From the NCBI GenBank assembly GCA_000432995.1, contig HF972602.1, positions 4,155-11,769 of the forward strand: a stretch of DNA of 7,615 nucleotides. Reading direction: 5' to 3'. This DNA is from Clostridium sp. CAG:1013 (GTDB taxonomy: Bacteria > Bacillota > Clostridia > Oscillospirales > Acutalibacteraceae). Shown piece by piece: positions 1-7,212 of this stretch (its first letter is position 1; every line of letters begins with the position of its first letter). The position numbers were made by a program, and so were the translations under genes. The notes under the pieces are model-generated. The model did no database searches and was not told the origin of the DNA. It worked only from the letters and a program-made list of their open reading frames with translations.

Positions 1-1
1 C

Positions 2-1309
2 TTTGCCTTGAATCTTCACCCTCTGCTGATGCAGCCTCCGGTGAAAAACCAAGTGGTGCTGGGATTCGACCCGGCTTACCGTACCGGCTGTAAGCTGGCG
101 GTGGTGGACGGCACCGGCAAAGTGCTGGAGACCGGCGTGATCTACCCCACCAAGCCCCATAACAAAGTGGAAGAAGCGAAAAAGGTGCTGCGGAGACTGT
201 GCGACAAGCATGGAGTCACCTGTGTGGCTATCGGCAACGGTACCGCCAGCCGGGAGTCGGAGCTGTTCGTCAGTCAGTTTATCAAGGAGTACGACAAGCC
301 TCTTTCCTACATGGTGGTCAGCGAGGCAGGGGCTTCCGTGTATTCCGCCTCCAAACTGGGAGCTCAGGAGTTCCCCGATTTCGATGTGTCTCTCCGTTCT
401 GCGGTGAGCATCGCCCGGCGCCTCCAGGATCCCTTGGCGGAGCTGGTGAAGATTGACCCCAAGGCTATTGGCGTGGGACAGTACCAGCATGACATGCCCC
501 AGGCAAGGCTCTCCCAAGCCCTGGATGGAGTGGTGGAGGACTGCGTCAACGGTGTGGGCGTGGACCTGAACACCGCGTCCCCCTCTCTGCTCCGGCGGGT
601 GGCGGGTATTACTCCCACGGTGTCCCAGAATGTGGTGACCTATCGGGAGGAGCACGGTGGATTTCAAAGCCGGAAAGAGCTTTTAAAGGTGCCCAAGTTG
701 GGGCCCAAGGCGTTCCAGCAGTGCGCCGGTTTCCTTCGGGTGATGGAAAGTTCCAATATCCTTGACCATACGGCGGTCCATCCCGAATCCTACGAAGCGG
801 CCCAACGGCTGCTCACCTTGTGTGGATATTCCCTAAAGGACGTGGGGAAACTGTCCCAGCTGCCCCAGCGGCTGGAGGAGATCGGGGAAGAGAAAGCGGC
901 AGAAGAGTGCGGCATCGGTGTGCCCACTTTGCGTGATATCGTCAGCGAGCTGCAAAAGCCGGGCCGGGATCCTCGTGACCAGTTGCCTCCGCCTTTGCTG
1001 CGGACAGACGTGATGGAACTCTCCGACCTGAAGCCCGGCATGAAGCTGTCTGGCACTGTGCGGAATGTGGTGGATTTCGGTGCCTTCGTGGACATCGGCG
1101 TGCATCAGGACGGTTTGGTCCATGTGTCCCAGATCACGGATCGGTACATTCGTCACCCCTCGGAAGCCCTCTCGGTGGGAGACATTGTGGAGGTGACCGT
1201 GCTTTCCGTGGATGAGGGGAAAAAGCGGATCTCTCTCACCATGCGGGAACAGAAGGACCGGCAGCCTCAGAGCGAAAAGAACGGGGATCAAAGGAGACAG
1301 ACCCGGTGA
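2..1309 (+). CDS. tex: Tex, RNA-binding transcriptional accessory protein (C-terminal part, 5' end outside window)
   Basis: The frame is open to the left edge, so the TTG at 8 is only an internal codon, not a start. About 435 residues are visible; the family is usually about 720-780 residues, so roughly the N-terminal 40% is missing. Domains in order: a YqgF/RNase H-like domain beginning at VLGFDPAYRTG (nt ~53 onward), with AIGNGTASRESE and VVSEAGASVYSASKLGAQEFPD; tandem helix-hairpin-helix segments (GVGVDLNTASPSLLRRVAGI through KVPKLGPKAFQQCAGFLRV, nt ~550-745); and a C-terminal S1 RNA-binding domain (LKPGMKLSGTV, VDFGAFVDIGVHQDGLVHVS, KKRISLTMRE, nt ~1027-1250), then a short charged tail. 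Tex is a cytoplasmic nucleic-acid-binding protein associated with transcription; its exact role is poorly defined. No intrinsic terminator is evident before the next gene. Confidence 0.95.
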   Translation, partial: FALNLHPLLMQPPVKNQVVLGFDPAYRTGCKLAVVDGTGKVLETGVIYPTKPHNKVEEAKKVLRRLCDKHGVTCVAIGNGTASRESELFVSQFIKEYDKPLSYMVVSEAGASVYSASKLGAQEFPDFDVSLRSAVSIARRLQDPLAELVKIDPKAIGVGQYQHDMPQARLSQALDGVVEDCVNGVGVDLNTASPSLLRRVAGITPTVSQNVVTYREEHGGFQSRKELLKVPKLGPKAFQQCAGFLRVMESSNILDHTAVHPESYEAAQRLLTLCGYSLKDVGKLSQLPQRLEEIGEEKAAEECGIGVPTLRDIVSELQKPGRDPRDQLPPPLLRTDVMELSDLKPGMKLSGTVRNVVDFGAFVDIGVHQDGLVHVSQITDRYIRHPSEALSVGDIVEVTVLSVDEGKKRISLTMREQKDRQPQSEKNGDQRRQTR

Positions 1310-1420
1310 CGCTCAAGTTATAAACGGTGGAGAGAAACTTTCCGCTGGCCTGCCGTGGGTCAGACGAAATAAAACCTAAAGTCAGAGCAGAATAAGGGCA
1401 GAAGGGAAGGTGGCAAAAAG

Positions 1421-2005
1421 GTGTCTGCTTCCGAATTTACGAAATGTATGATCGCTCAGGGTGTCAAGCGGCTTTTGCGCACCACTGATTTTGAGGATCT
1501 TTCTGTTGGGGAGATCGCAAAGCACTGCGGCATCAGCAGAAATACCTTTTACTACCATTTCAAAGACAAGTACGACGTCATCACCTGGATCTTCTACACG
1601 GAGATCACCCCTATCATGGGAGATTCTGACCGGATCGACAACTGGGGGGAAGGGCTGCTGGCGCTTTGCCGGTACATGCAGGAAAACAAGGATTTCTATA
1701 TCAAGGTGCTTCAGGTACAGGGACAGAACAGCTTTTCTGAGTGCTTGATGGACTTCTACGCCAACTTGGTGCGGAATCTTCTGCTCAACGCCAAAGCGGA
1801 CCAGGTCCTGGACCCCAGACAGATCCGCATCACCTCTAATTTTTACGCTTTCGGTCTTACGGGAGTGGTGTCCAATTGGGCAAAGAGCGGCATGAAAGCC
1901 CAGCCGGAACCAGTGATCCGGATGCTGCAAGACCTGCTTTCCGGGGAGATCTTCGACAAGATCCTAGCCCTGGAACATGAGGCGAAAAAAGACGAGCAAT
2001 CCTAA
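1421..2005 (+). CDS. TetR/AcrR-family transcriptional regulator (DhaS-like subgroup)
   Basis: A 194-residue protein, normal TetR size. The N-terminal DNA-binding domain spans residues ~5-55. Its helix-turn-helix, LSVGEIAKHCGISRNTFYYHFKDK (27-50), has the family hallmark TFYYHFKDKYD. The rest is a helical ligand/dimerisation domain with no recognisable ligand signature. The general look (FYYHFKDKYDVITWIFYTEI) recalls the DhaS-like TetR subgroup of Firmicutes; that is recognition, not a search. The GTG start at 1421 is chosen because an SD-like GGAAGGTGG (1405-1413) lies 7 nt upstream; the next in-frame ATG (1448) would cut into helix 1. The gene sits 111 bp after tex and ends at a strong terminator. 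TetR proteins usually repress a nearby gene; the exporter operon beyond relQ is the obvious candidate target, by inference only. Confidence 0.9.
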   Translation: MSASEFTKCMIAQGVKRLLRTTDFEDLSVGEIAKHCGISRNTFYYHFKDKYDVITWIFYTEITPIMGDSDRIDNWGEGLLALCRYMQENKDFYIKVLQVQGQNSFSECLMDFYANLVRNLLLNAKADQVLDPRQIRITSNFYAFGLTGVVSNWAKSGMKAQPEPVIRMLQDLLSGEIFDKILALEHEAKKDEQS

Positions 2006-2006
2006 T

Positions 2007-2025
2007 GGCTCCTTTTGCCGGAGCC
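2007..2025. other. Short inverted repeat just after the TetR stop codon
   Basis: GGCTCC (2007-2012) and GGAGCC (2020-2025) form a 6-bp stem with a 7-nt loop, 1 nt after the TetR stop. It has no T-tract on either strand, so alone it is not an intrinsic terminator. It could stabilise the 3' end of an antisense-reading relQ transcript, or be incidental. Confidence 0.35.
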
Positions 2026-2076
2026 AAGCCCCTGGTGTTTCCACAGTTTATGTGGGAATGCCGGGGGCTTTTTCTT
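2026..2076 (+). terminator. Intrinsic terminator of the TetR gene, overlapping the relQ 3' end
   Basis: The arms 2026-2045 and 2051-2070 pair over 20 continuous positions (16 Watson-Crick, 4 G-U) around the 5-nt loop GTTTA. The base of the stem is GC-rich (AAGCCCC/GGGGGCTT) and it is followed by a T-run (CTTTTTCTT, 2068-2076). The T-run lies only on the plus-strand side, so it ends TetR transcription. Read from the minus strand the same hairpin has no T-tract. The relQ stop codon (2048-2050) lies in the loop, so the 3' arm and T-run are also relQ coding sequence. Confidence 0.88.
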
Positions 2077-2779
2077 GCTGTTCGTCTACCGTATTCTGGA
2101 AGGCCCCCTGGCTGTCCCGGCGCATTCTTTCCCGCAGTTCCAGCATTTTGCGGTCTGTTTCCGCGATTACATCCGCGCAGGCCTTCAAGTCCTGGATCAG
2201 CTGCTCGTCGTTTTCGATCTCCTTTTTGTACTTGATCTCGTGTTCCAGACTGGCCCAGAAATCCATGGCCACTGTCCGCAGCTGCACCTCCACCCGCATG
2301 GATTCTTTGGCGTCCATGAAGAACACTGGGACTTCAACGATCATGTGATAACTGCGGTATCCGTTTGGTTTAGGGTTTCGTATGTAATCTTTTACCTCGA
2401 TGACTCGGATGTCGTCCTGTACGGAAAGTTTATCCGCTACCATGTAGATGTCGTCGATAAACGGGCAGATCACCCGGATCCCTGCCACATCGTTTAACTC
2501 GCTGCGGATGGTCTCCAGGCTTACCTCGATTCCTCGGCCATTCAGCTTTTTTAGGATACTGACAGGTTTTTTGATCCGGGATTGGATGCTTTCAATGCTG
2601 CTCCGACGGTTGCGGATTTGAAAGTCGCTTTTTAAGATCTCAAGTTTGGTGGATACCTCTTTGACAGCCGCTTGATATCGGCTCATCAGTTCGTTGAATT
2701 GGATGATATGTGTGACCAGATTGTCCTGGTGCTCTAACAGGTACGCTTGAAGCTCCGGAGATGGGGCAGTAGGTTCCAT
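2048..2779 (-). CDS. relQ: RelQ-type small alarmone synthetase, GTP pyrophosphokinase
   Basis: A 243-residue single-domain RelA/SpoT-type synthetase that transfers pyrophosphate from ATP to GTP or GDP, making (p)ppGpp in the cytoplasm. Visible synthetase motifs are ELNDVAGIRVICPF (94-107), the basic RIKKPVSILKKL (68-79), NPKPNGYRSYH (135-145, with the guanine-stacking Tyr of GYRS), EVQLRT (164-169) and MDFWASLEHEIKYKK (172-186). There is no HD hydrolase, TGS or ACT domain, which separates it from long Rel proteins. The C-terminal helix (190-230) is rich in Glu/Lys/Arg, as in RelQ/YjbM, whose members form tetramers. The start at 2779 is chosen because GGGAGG lies about 8 nt upstream; the frame stays open to 2914, but that extension runs through the inverted repeat and looks non-coding. 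The gene is convergent with the TetR gene and divergent from the exporter operon. RelY/YwaC-type is a less likely alternative. Confidence 0.92.
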   Translation of the reverse strand: MEPTAPSPELQAYLLEHQDNLVTHIIQFNELMSRYQAAVKEVSTKLEILKSDFQIRNRRSSIESIQSRIKKPVSILKKLNGRGIEVSLETIRSELNDVAGIRVICPFIDDIYMVADKLSVQDDIRVIEVKDYIRNPKPNGYRSYHMIVEVPVFFMDAKESMRVEVQLRTVAMDFWASLEHEIKYKKEIENDEQLIQDLKACADVIAETDRKMLELRERMRRDSQGAFQNTVDEQQEKAPGIPT

Positions 2780-2822
2780 AAAATGTTCCTCCCTGAGTAT
2801 TGTCCTAGTTTCCCGCGAAAAA

Positions 2823-2831
2823 AGCATAGCA
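2823..2831 (-). promoter_or_regulatory. Possible extended -10 promoter for relQ
   Basis: On the minus strand TGCTATGCT (2831 to 2823) matches an extended -10 (TGn followed by TATGCT, 4 of 6 to TATAAT). It lies about 44 nt upstream of the relQ ATG. The -35 position at 17-bp spacing is a poor match (GTGAAA). This was read by eye and is tentative. Confidence 0.3.
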
Positions 2832-2869
2832 GAAAAGATCCTCTTTTTCACTGCACATTGGAGGGGTTC

Positions 2870-2915
2870 TGTGCGAAAATCGGACAAATTGAGAAGTTTG
2901 TCCGATTTTCGCACA
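2870..2915. repeat. Near-perfect 21-bp inverted repeat with GAGA loop between relQ and the exporter operon
   Basis: The arms 2870-2890 and 2895-2915 pair at all 21 positions (20 Watson-Crick, 1 G-U). The core is GTGCGAAAATCGGACAAA and its exact complement. The 4-nt loop at 2891-2894 is GAGA, a GNRA-type tetraloop when transcribed from the plus strand. No T-tract follows on either side, so it is not a standard intrinsic terminator. It lies 91 bp upstream of the relQ start and 142 bp upstream of the exporter start. It could be a dispersed palindromic element, an RNA-level structure in the exporter leader, or a protein-binding site; the sequence alone does not decide. Confidence 0.85.
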
Positions 2916-3004
2916 AGTGGCCGTCTTTGTCCCTACGCAAATCGCCTGACTGTGGGTAGAATGGAGAAACAAACTGGCTCTGTTTCCGGTTTGACAGGAT
3001 AGAA

Positions 3005-3025
3005 CCACAGGTGGATCAGCTGTGG
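3005..3025. promoter_or_regulatory. Short inverted repeat upstream of exporter start (possible operator)
   Basis: CCACAG (3005-3010) and CTGTGG (3020-3025) form a 6-bp inverted repeat with a 9-nt spacer, centred about 43 nt before the first exporter gene. A TTGACA (2991-2996) lies just upstream, but no acceptable -10 sits 16-18 bp after it. The size and position would suit a repressor site such as one for the TetR protein, but the match is short and could be chance. Confidence 0.25.
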
Positions 3026-3057
3026 GCCTGAGTTTGTGGAAAGGCGGTAGGAAAAGT

Positions 3058-4788
3058 ATGAGGATCATTTTAAAAAGGCTGGGCAGACATCCTGCCGCGT
3101 TGGTGTTGATCGTTGTCAGTGTGGTGCTGAGCGCGGCTGCCAGCCTGCTAATGCCAGCGTGTTTGGCGGAAATGATCAACGTCCATATCCCGGCGGGGGA
3201 CATGGGGAGCATCTTGGAGTCCGGTGGAATCATGCTGGTCCTGGCCTTGGTGGGGGCACTCTGCCTGCTGGTAAACGGATATCTGGCGGCCAGGGTGTCG
3301 GCTTCTTTGGGAAAAGAACTGCGGGATCAAGTGTTTCGCAAGGTGATCTATTTTTCCAAAGGGGAAGTGGACCGTTTTTCCCTTTCCTCTCTCATCACTC
3401 GCACGACCAACGATATTATGCAGGTGCAGAATTTTGTCACCATGCTGCTGAGAGTTTGTCTGATGGCCCCTGTGATCTGTGTGGTGGGTTCGGTAATGGC
3501 CTATTGCAAAAGTCCGTCTTTGTCTGTATTCGTTCTGATCTCCCTGCCCATGATGCTGACCATCATTTGGATCATTGCCCGAAAGTCCACGCCTCTTTCC
3601 CAGATCATGCAGAAGCAGTTGGACCGGCTGAATCTTGTGACAAGGGAGAAGCTTTCCGGAGTCCGAGTCACCCGGGCATTTGGGATGGAAGCCCATGAGG
3701 AAGAGCGGTTTGGTCAGGCGAATCAGGAATACCGCTGTACTGCTTCGTCCCTGGGACGGTGGATGGGCAGCATGGAACCCAGCCTGCGACTGGTAATGAC
3801 CAGCACCACCGTGGCGATTCTGGCGTTTGGCGCGTGGCAGATGACCGCTGCGCCTGACTCGGTTTTGGTGGGGGATCTGATCGCGGTGATCCAGTATGTG
3901 CTGCAAATCAATATGTCGGTCATCCTGTTGTCCATCGCCTTGATCAATTACCCTCGGGTCATCGTTTCCGCCCAGCGAATCAACGAAGTGCTGGAGACCA
4001 CCTGTTCCATCCCTGAGCCGGCTAGCTCCGCTCCTGCAAAAGAGAAGGGAACGGTCTGCTTTGAAAATGTATCTTTCACCTTCCCTGGCGCGGATAAGCC
4101 TGTGCTGCAAAATATCAACTTTACCTCGAAGCCCGGTGAGGTCACAGCCATTATCGGGAGTACGGGCAGCGGCAAATCCTCCATTGCAAACCTGATCCTG
4201 CGTTTTTATGACGTGACCGAGGGCAGGATCCTGGTGGACGGCCAGGATATCCGTTCCTATTCCCTCCATGACCTGCGGCGGAAGATAGGTTTTGTACCTC
4301 AAAAGAATTTCCTGTTTTCCGGTACCATCCAGTCAAACATCCGCTTCGGCTGTGAGACCGCCGGGGCAGAGGAAGTGCAGCGGGCAGCCAAGACGGCCCA
4401 GAGTCTGGAATTCATCGAGAAAAAGGAGGATGGATTTGACTCCCCAGTCTCCCGGGGCGGGACCAATGTGTCCGGCGGCCAAAGGCAGAGACTGGCCATC
4501 GCCCGGGCCTTGGTCCGCGATCCGGAGATCCTGATTTTTGACGACAGTTTTTCCGCTCTGGACTTTAAAACGGACGCGGCCCTGCGCAAGGCTTTGAAAG
4601 AGCAGTCCGCCGGAAAAACCACCATTCTTGTGGCACAACGGGTCAGTACCATCCAGCATGCAGAACGGATATTGGTGTTGGACGAAGGCGTGTGCGTGGG
4701 GCAGGGCACCCACCAGCAGCTTTTGGAAAGCTGTGAAGTGTACCGTGAGATCGTTCGATCTCAATTTCGGAAGGAGGAAGAGCAATGA
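3058..4788 (+). CDS. Heterodimeric ABC exporter, subunit with degenerate ATP site (TM287/BmrC/LmrC-like)
   Basis: A 576-residue half-transporter with an N-terminal exporter membrane domain of six segments (about 13-36, 56-78, 131-149, 155-175, 246-263, 271-297) and a C-terminal ATPase domain. The ATPase motifs are Walker A GSTGSGKSS (367-375), Q-loop Q415, signature NVSGGQ (470-475), Walker B ILIFD ending at D495, D-loop SALD and switch region LVAQRVSTI. Two key residues differ from a competent ATPase: D496 replaces the catalytic Glu and Q527 replaces the switch His. The same pattern marks the degenerate subunit of heterodimers such as TM287/288. The ending (YREIVRSQF) also recalls TM287. ATG 3058 is preceded by TAGGA at 6 nt; a GTG at 3022 would add 12 residues without a ribosome site. 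It overlaps the next gene by 4 nt. Such pumps export drugs, lipids or peptides; the substrate here is unknown. Confidence 0.93.
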   Translation: MRIILKRLGRHPAALVLIVVSVVLSAAASLLMPACLAEMINVHIPAGDMGSILESGGIMLVLALVGALCLLVNGYLAARVSASLGKELRDQVFRKVIYFSKGEVDRFSLSSLITRTTNDIMQVQNFVTMLLRVCLMAPVICVVGSVMAYCKSPSLSVFVLISLPMMLTIIWIIARKSTPLSQIMQKQLDRLNLVTREKLSGVRVTRAFGMEAHEEERFGQANQEYRCTASSLGRWMGSMEPSLRLVMTSTTVAILAFGAWQMTAAPDSVLVGDLIAVIQYVLQINMSVILLSIALINYPRVIVSAQRINEVLETTCSIPEPASSAPAKEKGTVCFENVSFTFPGADKPVLQNINFTSKPGEVTAIIGSTGSGKSSIANLILRFYDVTEGRILVDGQDIRSYSLHDLRRKIGFVPQKNFLFSGTIQSNIRFGCETAGAEEVQRAAKTAQSLEFIEKKEDGFDSPVSRGGTNVSGGQRQRLAIARALVRDPEILIFDDSFSALDFKTDAALRKALKEQSAGKTTILVAQRVSTIQHAERILVLDEGVCVGQGTHQQLLESCEVYREIVRSQFRKEEEQ

Positions 4789-6548
4789 GCCGAAATCACC
4801 AGCCCACAAGTAAAGCTGTTTTGACCAGGCTGTATGCCTCTATGGGGAAATACCGCAGGGGTCTTGTGGCAGGGGTGGCGCTCATCGTTTTGTCCGCCCT
4901 GTTCAACAATCTGGCACCGTTTGTTCTGGGAAAGAGCACGGACGCCCTGACGGGAATAGCCTTTGGAGCTGACGGTGGGAGGCGTTTCATCACGCTGCTG
5001 GTGTTGCTGGCTTTGTGTTATCTCCTGGCGCAGGGGGCGAAACTTTTGAGCGTCCGACTCATGGTACGGGTGTCCCAGAAAACCATTGCCGATCTTCGGG
5101 AAAAGGTGGATCGGAAAATGGGAAAACTCCCGCTGAATTATTTTGACACCCACCCTCACGGCGATACCCTGAGCCGTATGACAAACGACATCGACACCAT
5201 CTCCAATTCCTTGCAGCAGAGCGTGGAGCAGGTAGTCAACGCGGCGTCATCGGTTGTATTCATTTTGGTGATGATGATCCTCATCAGCCCAATCCTCACC
5301 TTTGTGGGTGTGGTCACGATTCCCGTTGCCCTATTTCTCTCCACAAAGCTGATGAAAAAAGCTCAGCCTTTTTTCAAATCCCAGCAGGATACCATCGGCG
5401 AGCTGAACGGATACGTGGAGGAGATGTATTCCGGACAGACGGAGATCGCTTCCTTTGGCCAGGAGGAATCCGTCATTCAGGAGTTTGAGGAGATCAGCAG
5501 TGACCTGTTTGAAAGCGGCTGGAGATCCCAGTTTTTGTCCAGCATGCTCCAGCCCCTTACCCAAAGCATGTCCAATGTGGGATATGCCGGAGTAGCGGTT
5601 GTGGGTGGATGCCTGGTGGTGGGAGGACGCCTTTCTGTGGGGATGATCCAGTCTTTCATCCAGTATCTCCGGCATTTTTCCCAGCCTATCAACCAGACCG
5701 TACAGATTTCCAACATCATGCAGGCCACCACAGCAGCTGCTCAGCGAGTCTTTGCGTTTTTGGACGAGGAAGAGGAAATCCCGGACGCGGACCCTGCCAG
5801 TTATCCAGAACCCCTTCAGGGAGCAGTGGAATTCCATCATGTGCGGTTTGGCTATCTGCCGTACCATACGCTGATGCATGACGTCAGCCTTTCGGTAGGT
5901 GCCGGGGAAAAAGTGGCCATCGTTGGTCCTACAGGAGCCGGGAAAACCACCTTGGTCAATCTCCTCATGCGGTTTTACGACGTGAATGACGGTTCCATCA
6001 CCATAGACGGGGTGGATATCCGGCAGATGCAGCGGCAGAAACTGCGGGGAATTTTCGGCATGGTTTTGCAGGATACCTGGCTTTTCCAGGGAACCATTGA
6101 GGAGAACCTTCGCTACGGAAAACCGGGAGCATCCCATGAAGAGGTGGTCTCCGCCGCGAAAGCCGCTCATGCTCACGAATTCATCCGCACCCTGCCTGGG
6201 GGATATCAAATGATATTGCAGGAAGGTGGAGCGAATCTGGCTCAGGGGCAGCGGCAGCTGCTCACCATCGCCAGAGCGTTGCTGTCCGACGCCCCCATTA
6301 TGATCTTGGACGAGGCCACCAGTTCGGTGGATACCCGCACAGAGGTGCTCATCCAAAAAGCAATGGCAAACCTGACCGCCGGTCGCACCAGCTTTATCAT
6401 TGCTCACCGACTGTCTACCATCCGGGACGCTGATCAGATCTTCTACATGCAGGATGGAGATATCAAGGAAGTGGGGTCTCACCAGGAACTTTTAAGACAA
6501 AACGGATTGTACGCCAAACTGTATAACAGTCAGTTTGCGGAAGAATAA
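4785..6548 (+). CDS. Heterodimeric ABC exporter, subunit with catalytic Glu and altered signature (TM288/BmrD/LmrD-like)
   Basis: A 587-residue half-transporter and partner of the preceding gene. The membrane domain has six segments (about 26-48, 69-93, 152-170, 172-190, 264-283, 285-307). The ATPase motifs are Walker A GPTGAGKTT (381-389), Q-loop Q429, signature NLAQGQ (484-489) in place of LSGGQ, Walker B MILDE with D509 and catalytic E510, D-loop SSVD and switch H541 (IIAHRLSTI). Its Walker motifs with the partner's SGGQ make the working ATP site; its LAQGQ with the partner's Walker motifs make the degenerate one. This is inferred from the known head-to-tail sandwich of the family. The ATG overlaps the upstream TGA (ATGA, 4785-4788) behind a strong AAGGAGG (4771-4777) at 7 nt, which indicates coupled translation and roughly equal amounts of the two subunits. 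It lies in the inner membrane; the transported substrate cannot be read from sequence. Confidence 0.94.
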   Translation: MSRNHQPTSKAVLTRLYASMGKYRRGLVAGVALIVLSALFNNLAPFVLGKSTDALTGIAFGADGGRRFITLLVLLALCYLLAQGAKLLSVRLMVRVSQKTIADLREKVDRKMGKLPLNYFDTHPHGDTLSRMTNDIDTISNSLQQSVEQVVNAASSVVFILVMMILISPILTFVGVVTIPVALFLSTKLMKKAQPFFKSQQDTIGELNGYVEEMYSGQTEIASFGQEESVIQEFEEISSDLFESGWRSQFLSSMLQPLTQSMSNVGYAGVAVVGGCLVVGGRLSVGMIQSFIQYLRHFSQPINQTVQISNIMQATTAAAQRVFAFLDEEEEIPDADPASYPEPLQGAVEFHHVRFGYLPYHTLMHDVSLSVGAGEKVAIVGPTGAGKTTLVNLLMRFYDVNDGSITIDGVDIRQMQRQKLRGIFGMVLQDTWLFQGTIEENLRYGKPGASHEEVVSAAKAAHAHEFIRTLPGGYQMILQEGGANLAQGQRQLLTIARALLSDAPIMILDEATSSVDTRTEVLIQKAMANLTAGRTSFIIAHRLSTIRDADQIFYMQDGDIKEVGSHQELLRQNGLYAKLYNSQFAEE

Positions 6549-6580
6549 ATCAATTTATTTTCAGAAAGGATCGTTGTTCC

Positions 6581-7192
6581 ATGAAATTTAAACGCTTTTT
6601 AAAGCCTGTCGCTTTGATCTCTTTACTTGTCGCTTGTTCTGTTCTCCTTGCGGGATGCTCTTCGGATAAACTTCCACCCATCCAAATACTTGTGGGAAAT
6701 TCCTACGTGAGTGAGGAAAGCCTGACCGCATGTGAGGAGGAGCTTCTGGCGAGTCATCCCGACTGGCAGGAGGAAGAGACAGCAGTTGGCTTCACTTCCA
6801 TCAGTTTCGGAGATCCGGAAACCGATCCCTATGCGGGGGCCAACATTGCGAAATTCTCTGCCATGGTGACTGCCAAAGAGGTGGATGTGATCGTCTGTGA
6901 CACAGAAAATGCCGCTCGTTTTGCTCGGGGCGAGATGTTTGTCCCGTTAGAGGAGGTGCTTTCCGAAGAAGAGCTTTCCCAGTATCAAGACAGATTGCTG
7001 GCGTTTGAGATGGTGAATGATGAAGGAAATCCCACTGGGGAATTTACTCCCTCCTGTGGTATCTCCATCACAGGGGATCCCCAGTTTGATGAGATCTACG
7101 GGGAACAGGAGTACGGCGTCTTTTTAGTCAGCAACGCGGAACCCATGGAAAACGCGGAAGCGGTTTTTAAAGAGCTTATCGGTTTAAAATAA
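6581..7192 (+). CDS. Small lipoprotein, solute-binding-protein-like, exporter-linked
   Basis: A 203-residue protein with a textbook lipoprotein signal: basic MKFKRFLKP, a hydrophobic stretch (10-24) and lipobox LAGC with the lipidated Cys at 26, giving about 178 mature residues anchored on the outer face of the membrane. The mature part is acidic. The segment VDVIVCDTENAARFARGEMFVPLEEVLSEEEL (about 100-132), and the ending in which a predicted helix of the ENAEAVFKELI type follows YGVFLVSNAEPMENAEA, resemble pieces of extracellular solute-binding proteins (type 2 periplasmic-binding fold). It is about half the usual length. The start at 6581 has AAAGGA (6565-6570) about 10 nt upstream. It begins 32 bp after the exporter pair with no terminator between, so co-transcription is likely. 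Exporters of this kind do not need a binding protein, so a shielding, sensing or self-protection role is only a guess. The function is not recognised. Confidence 0.85.
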   Translation: MKFKRFLKPVALISLLVACSVLLAGCSSDKLPPIQILVGNSYVSEESLTACEEELLASHPDWQEEETAVGFTSISFGDPETDPYAGANIAKFSAMVTAKEVDVIVCDTENAARFARGEMFVPLEEVLSEEELSQYQDRLLAFEMVNDEGNPTGEFTPSCGISITGDPQFDEIYGEQEYGVFLVSNAEPMENAEAVFKELIGLK

Positions 7193-7212
7193 GATAGGGG
7201 ATAACATAGATT

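Noticed and set aside
1319..1324. TATAAA as a -10 box for the TetR gene
   Set aside because: No -35-like hexamer is found at suitable spacing (GACAGA at 17 bp), so this is likely chance.
1325..1347. Hairpin after tex as a terminator
   Set aside because: A 10-bp stem with three G-U pairs and a 3-nt loop can be drawn, but GC-rich sequence rather than a T-run follows.
2780..2914. N-terminal extension of relQ by 45 residues (ATG at 2914)
   Set aside because: The extension reads through the inverted repeat and a possible promoter, has non-family composition, and the ATG at 2779 has a good GGGAGG site at proper spacing.
2991..3019. TTGACA as the -35 of an exporter promoter
   Set aside because: The hexamer is perfect, but the expected -10 positions read GATCAG or similar, so no sigma-A promoter is supported.
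3022..3057. GTG start adding 12 residues to the first exporter subunit
   Set aside because: There is no ribosome binding site ahead of it, and the extra residues are not like the start of an exporter; ATG 3058 has TAGGA at 6 nt.
3148..4302. Long minus-strand open frame (384 codons) under the first exporter gene
   Set aside because: It is a shadow of the coding strand, with His/Gln/Arg-rich composition and no motif; the plus-strand exporter fully explains the region.
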